Below are positions 10,417-23,299 of a DNA stretch of 64,000 bases, piece after piece; the first letter of the stretch is position 1, and every line of letters starts with the position of its first letter. The position numbers were made by a program, and so were the translations under genes. The notes under the pieces are model-generated. The model worked only from the letters and a program-made list of their open reading frames with translations. It made no database searches and had not been told where the DNA came from. The stretch comes from Anaeramoeba flamelloides (Eukaryota > Metamonada > Anaeramoebidae), in contig JANTQA010000045.1 of the NCBI GenBank assembly GCA_027625915.1, forward strand, positions 1,674,001 through 1,738,000. Direction: 5' to 3'.

Positions 10417-13400
10417 CTTTTTTATATAATATATTTAGATATTTATATATTTAGATATTTGTGCATGTGCGAGTGTGTGTGTGTGGGTGTGTGTGTTTGT
10501 TAAGTAAAACTGACAAAAAAAAAAGCAGAGAATGAAAAAGTGTTAAAAAATATTTTTTAAGATGAATAGTAATGATCATTTTCTTCGAAGTGTGATAAAT
10601 GATCACTATTGTTTCTCATTCAAAATTATGATTGAAGGGTCATGTAAAGATAATAAATAGATTTTTATTGATATTTTTTTTATCTTTGATTTTAATAAAT
10701 TTCAAATTAAAAAAATAATACTAATTTATCAAAAAAAAATTTTTGATTGGTTTTTTTTGTTCTTAATTTTAAAGACTATTATGCTTTTACATATGGGAAC
10801 AAATGAGTTTTTTGAAAACTTTATTTTGATCAAAATTAAATATTTATATTAGATTAAAATACCATCCTAAATCAATTCATGGTTCATTATTTGAATGAAA
10901 TAAATCTCCAGATTTTTATCCAATAATTGAAAAAAATAAAATTATTTTTTATTGTTTGATTATTTTTGAGTTTCATTAATAAAAAATAAAATAAATATCA
11001 TTATAAAATTACGAGTTTCTCTTGTTTTTCTCGGGAATGCTAAAAAACAGGCTCGTTTCAATTTTTTGTTTCTCTTTTTTAAATCAAAATGCGGATTATC
11101 AACTTAGATCTTAATTAACAACATAAAAACCATTCTCTAATTTAACAATTCTGAAATATAATGTTTTTTTTTTTTTTCAGATATTATCAATAATAGTTAA
11201 TCTTCTCTTTTTGGAAAATTCACCAAAATTAAATTGACTTTTAAATACTTACTTTGAATCAAATAAAGAAAAAATATTAAACTTTTGGTATTTTGGAGTT
11301 TATAATCTCTTATTTTTATAATCTAGTATACATTATACCTCTTTTATTATAATTTTTTTTTTGGCACCAAAAAAAGTTTTTTTATTTGCCTCAAAAATGA
11401 TTTTTAATAATTGAAAATTCCCATTTTTTAATAAAAAGGACAAAAAATTAAAAATTTAATTCTTTTAATTTTGAATAATTCTTCAATTAGTACAAACTTT
11501 TTAAAAAGAGATCCCTCAGAATTTTTTATTTGTCAAATTCTTCTTTTGAAAATTTTTTTAATCAAATATTTTACAATATTGCATAAACTGATTCATTCAT
11601 TCGTTCACAAGTTTTAATTTTTTTTTTATTGTTTTGCATTTCATTTTCCAGAAGGCATAAAAACAATTTTTTACTTTTCACAATATATTTTCAAAATGAG
11701 TTTCTTCAACCCAATATTAATTCCAAGAGTTAATAATATTTTATAAAAATACTATTTCTTAATTCTACGTTATCTCTTTCAAAATATTTATATTAAAAAA
11801 AAATCAAAAAACGAGAAACTCACGTAATGATGAAAAAAAAATAAATTAATTACAACTCTTTTCAAAACAAATATGATTCTCTTTTTGTCCATAGCTAAAA
11901 ATTCTGTAAAAAATTGTTTTTTTTTTTTTTTTTTTATTAATTAGAGTATTAAAATATACTCTAAATAGACCATGATATTGATTCTTTTAATCTTTTAAAA
12001 CCATTTTTTATTTAAACAATCCTAAAAGTGGTTATTGTTAAATATTTTAAAAACGATATCGTTTTAAACTACACCATTCAATTATTAATTTCATATTATC
12101 ATTTCTATTTTGTATATATGTAAACATCATTTCAAAAATTGTGAACAACATGAAATAATAAAATGAAAAAAACAATATAAATTATCTTGTATTCAAGAAC
12201 AACTATTTATAAAATCCCATTAATAATTCACATTTATATTATTCTAAATAGATAAAATCCAGATATTTTAAAAATTAAAAACAATAAAAACCCAAAACTA
12301 AAAAAAAGTTAGTCACAATTTTTGAAAAGAGTATTACAGATTTTTTATTACTGAACTTTCAATGAAAAAAGTTAAAAAGAAGATTTTTTGGCTCATCATT
12401 AATTTCATTTTAAAAGATATTGTAGTCTTAATTTTTCCAATGTTTATTTGGTATTTTCAAAGATCTTTTTACTTTTCACATGATCCTTTCCAACAAAAAT
12501 TAAAAAAACAAAAATTAAAAGAAAAAAAATTAGAAAAAGAAAAAAAATTAGAAAAAGAAAAATATAGCAATGAATTTGGAAAAGCGAAAATTTTTCAAAA
12601 TTTGAAAAACAAAAATTTGCAAAAATAGAAAAAATGATTCTGATAAAAAAATTGAAAATTTTCCATTGATAAGAATCCTGGATAAAACCTTATAAAAAAA
12701 TATCCCATTAACATTAGAAATTGAGTCAAATTTTTTAAAAAATAGTTTATATATGTATATGTAAGGTATTTCTGAAAAAGTGTAGCATTTTTTTTGATAT
12801 TTCCAATAATATTTTCTTTTTTGGAAATATTCCTATTTGTAAATTGGTAATAAAAAACCAAGAGAAATATTAAGACCGGACTGAATCAGTAACTAACGTT
12901 TATATTATAAAATATGATCATCAAAAGATTTCTTAAAAAAAAAAAAAAAATAACGTTTTTTTTTGGAGAAAACTATGATCGAGAAAATTCAATAAAAAAT
13001 GGGTAAATATAATAAGTATACAAAGGATTTTTTAGACAATAACATATGGTTATCCAATTTCTCTTGAAAATTCTATCGAGATTATACCTTTTTGTAATAA
13101 AAGTTTTTTACTATCAAAAAATAAGAAAATAAACACCAATTTTCTAACCTTAAAAAATATCAAATAAAATTGAGATCATAAACTTTGATATCTTTTATTT
13201 ATGTAATGTCTTACAAATAAATAAATTGAATTATTATGAACGAATCAATGAATGATTAATAACAATTTTGGATATTTGAATAATAATGTTAGAATTTAGT
13301 TTAACAAAGATATTTTAAAATAAATTTTGCCCTACATTTTTGGAAATACTTTATATCTATTTTTCAGCAAAATAAAGAACTATAAAATAGTTTTAATAGT

Positions 13401-13758
13401 AATTCTAATAATACTTTTCACTTAAAAAACGTATTTGTTTCCAATGAAGATAAACTAAACAACCAATTTTACTGCCTACTGATACTTTCTTTTTGATATT
13501 TATGAAAAAAAATGTTTAAGTTCTAATTTCTTTTTTCAAATAAGAATTGCATTATTTTAAATTTTAAGAAACAATAAGTCTTCACAAATAGGCACTTTTA
13601 TGATTAATAAAACAATTCCGTTGTTAAAATCGTTCTATTTTTCTTAACAAAAAAAAAAAAAAAATTACTGATATCATAGAAAAAGATAGATGTATAAAAT
13701 CTTTAATAAATAAAAATATTATCATATTTATGAAAAAAACAACAAGAAGGATTTTTAC
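10417..13758 (-). other. Intron 3 of the ankyrin-BTB gene
   Basis: Starts GTAAAAATCC on the minus strand and ends TATAAAAAAG before the last exon; 3.3 kb. It contains a GT-rich microsatellite (about 10461-10499), a family P repeat at 12126-12746 and otherwise AT-rich sequence with no coding signal. The join keeps frame and restores an ankyrin repeat. Confidence 0.65.
12126..12746 (+). mobile_element. Family P interspersed repeat, copy 1
   Basis: One end reads TTTCAAAAATTGTGA, the other is its degenerate inverse at about 12719-12746. The interior aligns with 34896-35480 by eye (a shared stretch around TTTTTGAAAAGAGTATTAC). The ORF at 12362-12628 lies inside the repeat and is Lys-rich without domain signs, so I do not call it a gene. 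Probably a non-autonomous DNA transposon. Confidence 0.55.
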
Positions 13759-13851
13759 ATGTAAAATTTCATTTGGATTAGCACCTGCAAGAAGGAAAAA
13801 TTCAAGATATCTGCTTTGTTTTTCCAAAATTAACTTACAAAGATCCCCGTC
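13759..13851 (-). CDS. Ankyrin-BTB protein, exon 3 (ankyrin repeat)
   Basis: A 31-codon exon between TATATAG at its 5' side and a GTAAAA donor. It reads DGDLCKLILEK, then FFLLAGANPNEILH, the second half of an ankyrin helix pair and its beta-turn. Phase is 0 at both sides. The join to the last exon gives GANPN plus six residues plus TPLY, the usual ankyrin spacing. The join to exon 2 gives PLYQ followed by DGDL, slightly atypical, so a further small exon between them cannot be excluded. Confidence 0.7.
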
Positions 13852-15921
13852 CTATATAACGTTATTTATAATAAATAAAAATAGATAATAATTAAACAAC
13901 ATAACAAGATTAAAATAATAAGTAAAATTTTCACTGAAATTTTTTTTTTATTGTTTATTAATATTATTATTAAGTATGTGTAAATTACACTCTAATTGCC
14001 CTTATATCTAAATTTCCTTTTTAGAAATTTAAGTGAAAAATCTTAGACTTCACGATTATTAATGGGAAGGGCATACCCAACTTATTTTTATGGTTGAAAA
14101 ACCAAAAAAAAAAAATTGTTAAGGGAGTAGTATTTTTTAAAAAATAAAATGAAATCTTGTAAAAACTTTTTAATGTTTTTTTTTTTGTAATTTGTGTTTT
14201 GGCTTATGAAATGAATGAGTTTACCTCATCTAGGCAATTTATTAATTTAGTTCTATTTTTTGAATTCCAAAATACACATGTTTCTTGTATAAAAAACGAA
14301 AAAAAGTAACCAATTATTTTTTTTAACAATTAAGTTTTCTTCTTGAAAATGGTTTTAACATATTTTTTGATGTATGTTGTCAAGTCTTCGCTTCGAAAGA
14401 AAATTTTTTATTTTGTTATTATTTTTCATGATTAATCGTTCAATACAAATCTCAGAAAATAAAATAATTGTAGTCTAAGTGATTAAATAAATAGAAAATT
14501 TGATAGAAGCAAAACAAAAATTTATCAATGAAATTGAGATCTAACAAGTATATTTTTTTTATTCTTTAAAGTTTGAAAAAAGTCCTTTTCTGGTTTTCAA
14601 AAAAATGAAAAACAATTTGGAAAAAATTTTCAAATATGAAAAATTTTTTTAATAATTGTTTGGTCTTATTCACAAAGATTTGGATATAACAATTTAAATC
14701 ATTTTTGGAATAAAAAAATTGATTTTGAATTTTGAGGATAAAATTACAAGATTCCTAAATATATTTCAAGAAAATATTATTTTGAAAAATTGAATTTTGT
14801 CTTAATACAAAAAAACAATTTCAAAGTAAAATTTGCAAATAACTTTGATAACTATAATGGGTATAACTATTATTCTTAAAAAAAATACAATTATTTTTCA
14901 ATGTTCCGAATAAATCAATTTTTTGGTTAACCAAAAGAATTATCTGAAAAAAGATAAAAACTTTTTTATTAATATTCCTGGTAAAAAAGACTTGATCTTG
15001 GGTAATAATGATGAAAATAGTAATAAACAAGGAAAAAAAACTTTTTATAATGTAAGAAATCAAATGAATTTAAAGGTTTTCTTAGTCAGAAAAAAAGGAA
15101 AAAAAAATTTGATCAAAATGAAAAAATTTTCTTTTTTGACTTTCCTAGTTGATCAGAATTTTTTGACACTTCAAATCTCCAAAATTTGTAAGTAGAGAAT
15201 GTCACCAATAAAATAAATTAAAATTTTGCCTTGTTGTCGTAGAGTACTGAAGCCTTAAAAATAAAGAAAAAAGAAAAAAAATATTAAAAAAAACAATGTC
15301 ATCTTTAATTAGGAACATTCAAAATCACAGACAGGATACTTTTGGTTAATTTAATTTAATTTGATAGTTGATCATGAAAGTTCATTTTGAGAGATCGTTG
15401 TTAAATTTTTGTATTTTCTTTTTTCTTTTTGATCTGATTTTTTTTAAACCCTTTGGATTTATTTTGCCTTTGTTTTTTCTTTTTTCTTTTCCAGTTACTC
15501 ATATTGTTGTGTTTTGTTATCTCAGTATCGGAAAGTAACCACTTGACATTTTTCCTTTTTAACCCTTCTTCTCAATATAAAGACAATTTAGCCTGGAAAA
15601 AAATGTGAAAAAAATGAAATTTTCTTATTATTCCTCAAATTAAAATAAAAAAAATAGAACAATAAACAAGAGGATTACCCCCCCCTTTGTTTTTTTTTTA
15701 AATAATAAAGTTCAATTGATTCTCAAGAAATTAAATTCAATATGAACCAAACCAATCAAATGAAAAATATATATTTGAATAATACAATGTTGATTAACAT
15801 TTGATTCTAATTGAATACCAAAAGTTTCAATGAAATAATTTTTTTTGTAAAATTTGACACAAATCTGTTTCATATAAATATAAATATAAATAATAAAATA
15901 ATAAAAAAAAAAAAAAATTAC
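13852..15921 (-). other. Intron 2 of the ankyrin-BTB gene
   Basis: Begins GTAATT followed by a long T run and ends GTTATATAG; 2.07 kb. It contains a LINE 3' fragment at about 13955-14065 and a solo transposon-like end (TTAAGGGAGTAGTA) at about 14119. The ORFs at 14821-15195 overlap on opposite strands and look non-coding. Confidence 0.65.
13955..14065 (-). mobile_element. LINE 3'-end fragment, copy 3
   Basis: The motif ATTACACTCTAATTGCCCTT and its flank match the 3' ends of the larger LINE fragments at 36170 and 41046. Only the last 100 bp or so are present, next to an ATT-rich stretch that fits a simple-repeat tail. Confidence 0.6.
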
Positions 15922-17404
15922 TTGATATAATGGAAGATTTCCATAATCTATTTTCAACAGTTTTCTCAAAAATGAAATCGAGCAATCGGTTTGAGCAATA
16001 ATGTTTCGTAATGATCCGTAATAATTGGTTTTTTCCAGACGTAAGCCCTCTTTAATTAATGATAGAACAGTATAGTCAGATATTCTCTTGCTATTTAGGC
16101 AAGAAATTATTAGAGAATTCCTACCAATATCTTCAGGAATTTCTTTCGAATATTGCATTATTTTTCTTAGAAAATCTATTTTCTTTGGATGAAATCGAGT
16201 AATGTATGACCAAATATTTATATGTTCGGATGTCTCAGATCTCCATATTGGTACACCTGCCTTAAGTAGCATAGTAAACATTTCTAAGGAAACTTCAAAA
16301 TATATGGCATAATGTAAAATCGAGATGTATCTGATTCTATTTGAATATCCTGGTCTACGAAATCTATGAGGAGTTAACTTTTTTATACTAAAATCTTTAC
16401 TAAAAATGTTCAGCCCTGAAAAGGTTTTTGGGAGTGTTAAACCCTTTTCAATCATTAATTTTATCAATCTTATGGGCTTTTTATAAAAAAATGCCCAACC
16501 GATTGTAGGCACATCATTAGTATCCTCACCATTTGGGTCTGCGCCTGCTAAAAGTAATAATTCTGATACTTTCGGTGTTGAATTCTTTAATGAATACATG
16601 AAGAAACTTGTCCGTCTACCATTAAATATAAATTTTTTTTTGGGAATTTGTTTCTTTAATTCATCATTATTCAACATTTCAAGGTATTTTTCGAGAATTA
16701 TTATTGAATAATTTGAACGACCTCTTCTGCTTACTGCATAAGTCAATACATTCCCCTTAGTGCTATCTCTCGTGAAGATCGACACCCCCTTATCTAGTAA
16801 ATAATTAAATACATCCTCACCGGCGTTAAAAATTCCAGCCAAAGACAAGATGGAGTAATTATGAACGTTTGCGACTCTGATATTTTCAATCCCAATCTCA
16901 CTATCTTTCAGATATTTATATCTATCACCACTTGCAACAGTGTCTAAATCTAGCCCATTTTCCACCATTAATTGAATAATTTTAAGTGGTTTTTGATAGA
17001 ATAATGCGTAAACTATTACAGGAATTTTATTTTCCCCGACAACATGGATAGCATTTGGATTCGCCCCATTTTTTAATAAATATTTTGTCGTGGCAATGTT
17101 TTTGTTTGCTAATGACAAAAGAAATAATTCATCCTTTTCTGCTAAAGTTAAAGCTTTACACTTTTGTAGAAGCCGGCGCGTAGTATCACTGTCTTTATAT
17201 TTTTTTAAGGATTCCCTGATAATTGTTAATTGGTAATCTTTATTATGCTTCCATTTTTCTGTTTTTGTTAACAATTTTGTTTTGATTTTTCGATAGGGTT
17301 CTAATTCAATCAAATCTTCAGGATTTTTTGATCCATTTATCATTACTTCGACATATTTATGTGGCCTTTTTTCTTGGATTGCATAAGTTATTGGTAAATT
17401 TTTA

Positions 17405-17406
<2 letters not shown>
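15922..17406 (-). CDS. Ankyrin-BTB protein, exon 2 (divergent ankyrin repeats)
   Basis: A 495-codon exon. The minus strand is open upstream of the ATG at 17343 to an AG at 17407-17408 and reads SKNLPITYAIQEKRPHKYVEV, an ankyrin helix pair that follows directly from GADPLQTDL of exon 1. It ends at a CAA|GTAATT donor; frame after that is intronic. At least ten divergent ankyrin units can be seen, e.g. YLLKNGANPN, LLLLAGADPN, MFTMLLKAGVPIW, most with a long insertion between helix pairs and pairs spaced about 35-60 residues. Phase 0 at both ends. Ankyrin arrays bind partner proteins; the partner is unknown. Not a transposon: codon use and domain match the other exons. Confidence 0.85.
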
Positions 17407-17441
<35 letters not shown>

Positions 17442-18287
17442 TTTTTTTTGTTTTTCATTTAGAGATGTTTTTATTGGTTGAGAAAAAGAAATATAAGAAA
17501 ATTAGTAAGAAAAAGAAAGGTGATTAAAAATAAAGAAATGTATATTGCGGTTTCTTTTACTTTTCTTGTTCAATTTTTAAAACTAATTTCGGAATTAAGA
17601 TTTAATTTTTTTTCTCAAAATTTTATTGAATATGGTAGCTTTCAATCATACATTTTGTTTGTATAAATAATAATCATTTGTCAAAGAGTAATATTTTAAA
17701 GATGTTGCTAAAAAAATGGGAAACCAATGGTGTATTTTTTTTTTTTGAATGTATTTTAACTTCATATAAAATACATTTCACATTAAATTTTTTTTCCTAA
17801 AGAACTTTTTTTGTTTTCAGTTTGGTTCATACAATTTTTTGAAATTTTTAAGGTATTGATTGAGATAATTTTCAATTAAAATCAAAAACAAAGAAACTTG
17901 TAAAAAATTCGAATTTTTGATAAATGATTAGTTGTGTATGAAAGTGCTTGTTTTTTTTTCACTGCGATCAAAAATTTCGAATTTTTTTTATATTAAAATT
18001 CAAGAAAAGCATGTCCCATAGGAAGAAAATATGCTTTTTATAAACACAACTTGTAAAAAATTAAACTTCAGTTATTAAAAATTATTCTATATCAACTTTC
18101 TTTTTTTGTTTTAAATTTTGGTAGAAATTGAATTCCCATCTTTTTACCATTGGACGTACTTTTAATAATACATATAGAAAAATAATCCAAATTATGCAAT
18201 ATTTTCTGCTATTTTTTCAAAGTTTAAATTTTCAATTTTAATAATTATTCAATAAACAAATAAAAAAGAGGTTCACAATATTTTTAT

Positions 18288-19522
18288 TTAAGGAAGTAAG
18301 TACATTTTTACCATTTTAAAAAATTTTATTTGTGTGAACATTACTGAAAAAATATTTTTTGAGTGTCATAGGATATTGAAATTTTGTAACCAAAATATCA
18401 TTCGCTACTCTATTTGTGAAAAGAAAACGAACCCAAAGTAATTCAGAGTTGAATATTTTCATTTTTCGATTTTTTTGAACATTTTTTTTGATAAAATTAT
18501 TGGTTTTATCAAAATTTGGTTTTGGATCTAGAAATGTGTTTATACGAAAGAGTGAAATTAATCAAAACAGCAAACCAAAAAAATAAATCCGAAAAGGTGT
18601 GTATATTTGAAACAAATATTTTCTCTTTTAGAAGATCAAATACGAAAACTCTTATCTTTCTAAATAAATTTGTTGAAATCAAAGAATAAAAAAAAAAATT
18701 GATAAAAGTCTATTTTCGAATATTTGTTGATTTTATCTTCTTACGTTGAATGAATCCAAACAACTTATAACCTTGAATTTCTCCACCCATTACTATTTAT
18801 TATTTATTTTAGGAATTTTTTTTCCAAATTTGCTTTCAAAATTCTTTTTTCAAATATTTTTATCAAACAAAAACCAAAATAAAGAATATTGTTTCAAAAA
18901 AAATAAAGGAAAGGGGGTTGAATTCTCAGAATCAATTAAAACAGTTACAAAAGATTCAACCTAAAATAAAAAGAAGAATTTAGACAAAATTTCAATCAGA
19001 ATTCATAATTATTTTTAGTTCTCATTTTAATAAAAAATAAATAATTATAAAATCAAAGAAAATTGTCTAATAAATTTTTATTTCTGAAGAATAATTTAAT
19101 ACAATATCCTTTTTTCTGAACCCAATCAAGAATTTGATCAATCAAATGAAAATAGGATTTTTATATTCATTTTGGAGAATTCTTTAGAAATAAAAAGTAA
19201 TTTGTTTCTCAAAAATTTTACAAACAAAAGTATTTCCTTAAAGAATTAAAAATAAAACCAAATAAGGAATAAGAAATTGTCTCAAAGGTTACAGATAAGA
19301 TCAAGAAATAAATGATTTTTATTTATTTTTTTCTTGATCTAATCTTTTCATTTTTTTGAATTGCATTTTTTAGTTTGAATGAAAATATATTATACTATGG
19401 ATATATTCTACTTTCATATTTATTAAAATATATAATATATTTGTTTAAAGAACTGATTTGAATCAATTAGTTTCGCATAAATGATGGCATGCAAAATTTG
19501 AAAAATGTACTTACTCCCTTAA
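18288..19522 (+). mobile_element. Non-autonomous family K element, copy N1
   Basis: Flanked by TTAA on both sides. Left end GGAAGTAAGTACATTTTT, right end, inverted, GGGAGTAAGTACATTTTTC. About 1.2 kb without coding sequence; aligns along its length with N2 and N3. Shares ends with the transposase-bearing copy at 5988-9061. Confidence 0.85.
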
Positions 19523-20166
19523 GAATCAGCTTTTAAAGCATTTTGATTCTTTTTGTTTAATATTTGTGAAAAAATAATTTCCTTGTCTGAGATTTTGTTT
19601 ACTTTTTTTTTAGTAACCAATTTATTTTTTAAAGATCAAAAATTGTTATCCATTCATTTAAATCAAATCTTCTTAAGTTTTCCCAAAAAAATGTTGATTT
19701 GAATTTTATTTGTGGCCATAAAGTATTATTTGGTTTAAAGTGTATTTTGCCAAGTGTGGAAAAGATGTGTTTTGCATCTACTATTATTCTCCAATTGAAA
19801 AATGAAAATTTTTGTTTCACATTCCAAAATAATTTTCAAATCTTTGAAGTTGAAGTAAAATCGAAAGATCTTTACAACATGGTTTAGAAATGATATTTTT
19901 AGATATTTAATACCTTCCTTAGTTGGACTATAAGACAAAATTTTTACTCTTTTAAAATGATTGTAACAGTAATAATTAATAGACATTTTGGAAATTCAAA
20001 AAAAAATTTTCATTTATTAATTGGTAAATAACAGTATTAAAACTCTTACTAGAAAAATGAGTTTAATTTCAAATCACAGAAAAGAAAAAATCTTCTAATT
20101 TAAAAGTTTATTATTTTTGAAAAACCCAGTCTATCTAATTTAAAAAAAGAAAAAAAGACAAAGTAT
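19523..20166. other. Unassigned intronic sequence
   Basis: No gene seen. Part of it (about 19870-20020) resembles 54540-54660, so it probably belongs to another dispersed repeat. Confidence 0.4.
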
Positions 20167-20292
20167 AGCTGTTTTAAAAAAGTGTGTACTCGAAGTTTTA
20201 TAAGTAGGACTTAAAACTGTTTAATTCATATGTTTTAATCAGTTCAGTCAACATCTAATAAAACTTTTGGTACGCACTTTTCTAAAACAGCT
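20167..20292. mobile_element. 126-bp MITE with long inverted ends
   Basis: The first 38 bp (AGCTGTTTTAAAAAAGTG onward) match the reverse complement of the last 38 bp with few differences. No coding capacity. It ends 8 bp before the TTAA of the next element. Confidence 0.75.
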
Positions 20293-20549
20293 GTTTTTCC
20301 TTAAGGGAGTAGTATCAATTAAATTTTTTTAGGTAAATTTAATAGAGATTTAGAAATTTTTTTTTTGCCAATTACTTGAATTTGAAATCAAAGTGAAAAA
20401 CTTCTTAGTATAGTAATGAAATCTCGCTAAATGTCATTCATTAAATTTAGTTATTATTTTTATAGAAATAAAAAATTTTTTCTTTTTTTCACTTTTTTTA
20501 TGTTTTTTTTTCAACTTTTCTCAAAAATAAAAAAAATAAAAAAAAATAT

Positions 20550-20720
20550 GAACAAGAAAGCAAAACCTTGTTGTGTTTGTGGTAGACCTACAAAAAATAA
20601 TTTGAAAAATAAACCTGAAAAGCTTTTTTTTGGATTTGCATGAAAAACAGTTTGATTCGAAAAAAATATGCAATATATGCTTTACTCAAAATAAAAAATT
20701 GTCTTTCTTTTCCTTGTACC
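20550..20720 (+). pseudogene. Transposase zinc-finger fragment (family S)
   Basis: From the ATG at 20549 it reads MNKKAKPCCVCGRPTKNN; after a TGA and one frame change, FDSKKICNICFTQN. The CCxCG and CxxC pairs and their spacing resemble the zinc finger at 8700-8817 in family K. It is a remnant: no catalytic part is present. Confidence 0.5.
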
Positions 20721-21046
20721 ATTCTTTTTTTTTCATAAATCTACTTTTTGAGTTTACACTCTTTTGTTTTTGTTAAATTTGAAGTTTTTTTAAGTATTCC
20801 CAAATTACCATTAGAAAAGTTTTTGTCAGAGTCAAAAAAAAGAAAAGAAAAGAATAAGAACTATTTTTTGTAAAAGTAATTATTGATAAAACAAATTGAG
20901 TTCTTTATAGAGTCAAGTTGGATGAACAGAAGTGAATAAGAAAATATTCACCAGTTTTAAATTATTTTTTCGTTTTTCCAAATGAGAATGAATATTAATT
21001 TTGAGAAAATAATTAAATCCAAAATTAATCAAAAATTTCTCATTCA

Positions 21047-22253
21047 TTAAGGAAGTAAGTACATTTTACCATTTTGAAAATTTTTAATTGTGTTAACATT
21101 ACTGAAAAAATATTTTTTGAGTGCCACCAGATATTGAAACTTTGAAACCAAAACACCATCCAATAGTCTATTCGTGAATGGAACCTAAAGTAATTCAGAG
21201 TTGAATCTTAATTTTTTCAATTTTTTGAACATTTTTTTTGATTCAATTTTTGGTTTTATTAAATAAAGTTTTGGATCTAGAAATGTGTTTATGGGTATAC
21301 TTGAAATTAACCAAACAGTAAACCAACAAAATATACCCGAAAGGGTGTGCATTTAAAACAAATATTTTCTTTTAGAAGACCAAACACGAAAGATCACCAT
21401 TCCAAATAAATTTGTTGAAATAAAGAATGAAAAAAAAAAAAATCGATAAAAGCCTATTTTTGAAGATTGGTTTTCTTTATCTTCTTACTTTACTTGAATA
21501 CAAACTATTTTTTTCCTTGAATTTCTCGCCCCATTACTATTTATTATTATTTTAAAAAACCTTTTGTGACAAATTTGCTTTCAAAATTCAATTTTAAAAT
21601 ATTTTTCTCAAACCAAGCCAAAACGAGGAATACTATTTCAAAAATTAAAATAAAGGAGTTGAATTCTTGGAATCAAAAAACAGTTACAAAAGATTCAAAT
21701 CAAAATAATTCAGAAATTCAATAACAAATTTCAATCAGATTCAGAATTTTTTTGAGTTCTCATTTTAATGGAAAATAAATAATTATAAATTCAAACGAAT
21801 TTACCCAATAAACCCTCATTCTCAAGAAGAATTAAAAAAATCTCTGATTTTCTGAACCCAAACCAGAATTAGATGACATAAATGAAAATAGGATTTTTAA
21901 ATTCATTTTGGAAATTCTTTCAAAATAAACAGTAATTTGTTTATCAAAAATTTTCCAATTAAAATTTTTTTCCTAAAGAAATAAAAATAAAACCAAATAA
22001 AGAATAAGTAATTGTGTAAAATTTTATAGATAAGATCAAGTAATAAATGATTTTTATTTATTTTTTTTTGATCAATTTTTTCATTTTTTTGATTTGCGTT
22101 TTTTTGTTGGTCTGAAAATATCTATTACTAGGATATATTCCACTCTAGTATTTATGAAAATATCAATGTATTTGGCAAAAGAAATGATTTGAATAATTCA
22201 GTTTTACATAAATGGTGGCACTCAAAAAATGAAAAATGTACTTACCCCCTTAA
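21047..22253 (+). mobile_element. Non-autonomous family K element, copy N2
   Basis: TTAA on both sides, ends GGAAGTAAGTACATTTTAC and, inverted, GGGGGTAAGTACATTTTTC. The right end and its GTGCCA sub-terminal motif match the left end of the autonomous copy at 5988. No coding sequence. It is nested inside the family S composite. Confidence 0.85.
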
Positions 22254-22443
22254 AGAAATTTTTTGTACAAAAAAAGTTTAAAATACACTTTTTTTGACTA
22301 GAATTGTAAAATTTTAAAAAAACAAGAACAAAAAGTTCTAACATTGAAAAAAACTGTCTATTTTCAATTTTAAACATATTTCGAGATAAGGATTCCTTAT
22401 TTAGTTATTGGTCAAAAAAAAAAAATTAATAGAGACTAGTCCC

Positions 22444-22950
22444 TTAAGGACTACGTTTTTAGGTGAAAACAGTAAAATAATGGATAAAATCACCCTTGAA
22501 TAAGTTATGTAATCCAATTAATATTTGTCCAATGAGAATTTCTTTTAGAAAAAATGTGAAATTTTCACAATTTTTACCTTGTTAGATCATGCTAAATTTT
22601 GATTTTAATATTTTAGAATTTCCATTTCAACTTTCGGAACTCACACTATTTTCTAGAGCTCATTCTCAATTATTATTTAAATTTACTTTTACAAGTTTGA
22701 AATGTTCCGAAATTTGAAAGGCACTTGAAAATCCCCAAAAGCAATTTTTTGCAATTATTTTTTTTGTTATTTTCAATTTTCCTTTTCATTGAAAAAGAAA
22801 GAAAAATAGTCTCCGTGAAAAAGTAAAGAAGACAAAAAATGTTTTTTTTTTTTTTTGTCCAATTTCTTCGGTGTGAAAATTTTTTTTGAGAAGCGAAAGT
22901 GAAATAACACAATTACTCAACCCCCTCAAGGGTGGGAACGTAGTCCTTAA
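22444..22950. mobile_element. 507-bp MITE with GGACTACGTT ends
   Basis: TTAA at 22444 and 22947; ends GGACTACGTTTTT and, inverted, GGACTACGTTCCC. It abuts the family S element and shares its right-hand TTAA. The ORFs at 22673-23070 fall in T-rich and A-rich stretches and look non-coding. Confidence 0.7.
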
Positions 22951-23299
22951 AAGGGAAATAATTTTGATCTTAATTTCTTGTTTTTTTTTTATTGTTGAGG
23001 AGAAATGTGGAATATTCTTCAGATAGACTAAAACCTGAATTTCTTTTGAGAAATTTGCTCCTAAAATCATATTTTTTTTAATAAAGAAATCTAAATATTT
23101 GACCGATGATAGATCAAATGAAAATAGGTTACTTTATTAAGTTTTTTAGAACTTTATAGATGGTTTGAATCTATAAAATGCTAAGCTTTTAAGAAGAAGA
23201 AATGGTTTCCAAATATGAGTTGCTATTTTTTTTTTGTTTTGCAATTTTGAGTTTCCCAAATCTTGTTTTCGCAAGTTTCCAGAACAAAATAACGTTTCT

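Larger units (their letters stand above)
20301..22447 (+). mobile_element. Composite TTAA element (family S) split by N2
   Basis: TTAA occurs at 20301 and at 22444. The left end GGGAGTAGTATCAATTAAA and right end AATAGAGACTAGTCCC match the two halves of the 176-bp family S MITE at 46472-46647: left half up to about 20395, right half from about 22352. Between them lies sequence absent from the MITE, including a zinc-finger fragment, and a nested family K element (21047-22253). Without N2 it is about 940 bp, so it looks like an internally deleted, once-autonomous member of the S family. Confidence 0.65.

Noticed and set aside
12362-12628. 88-codon Lys-rich ORF as a gene
   Set aside because: It falls inside a family P repeat; other copies of the repeat do not keep the frame.
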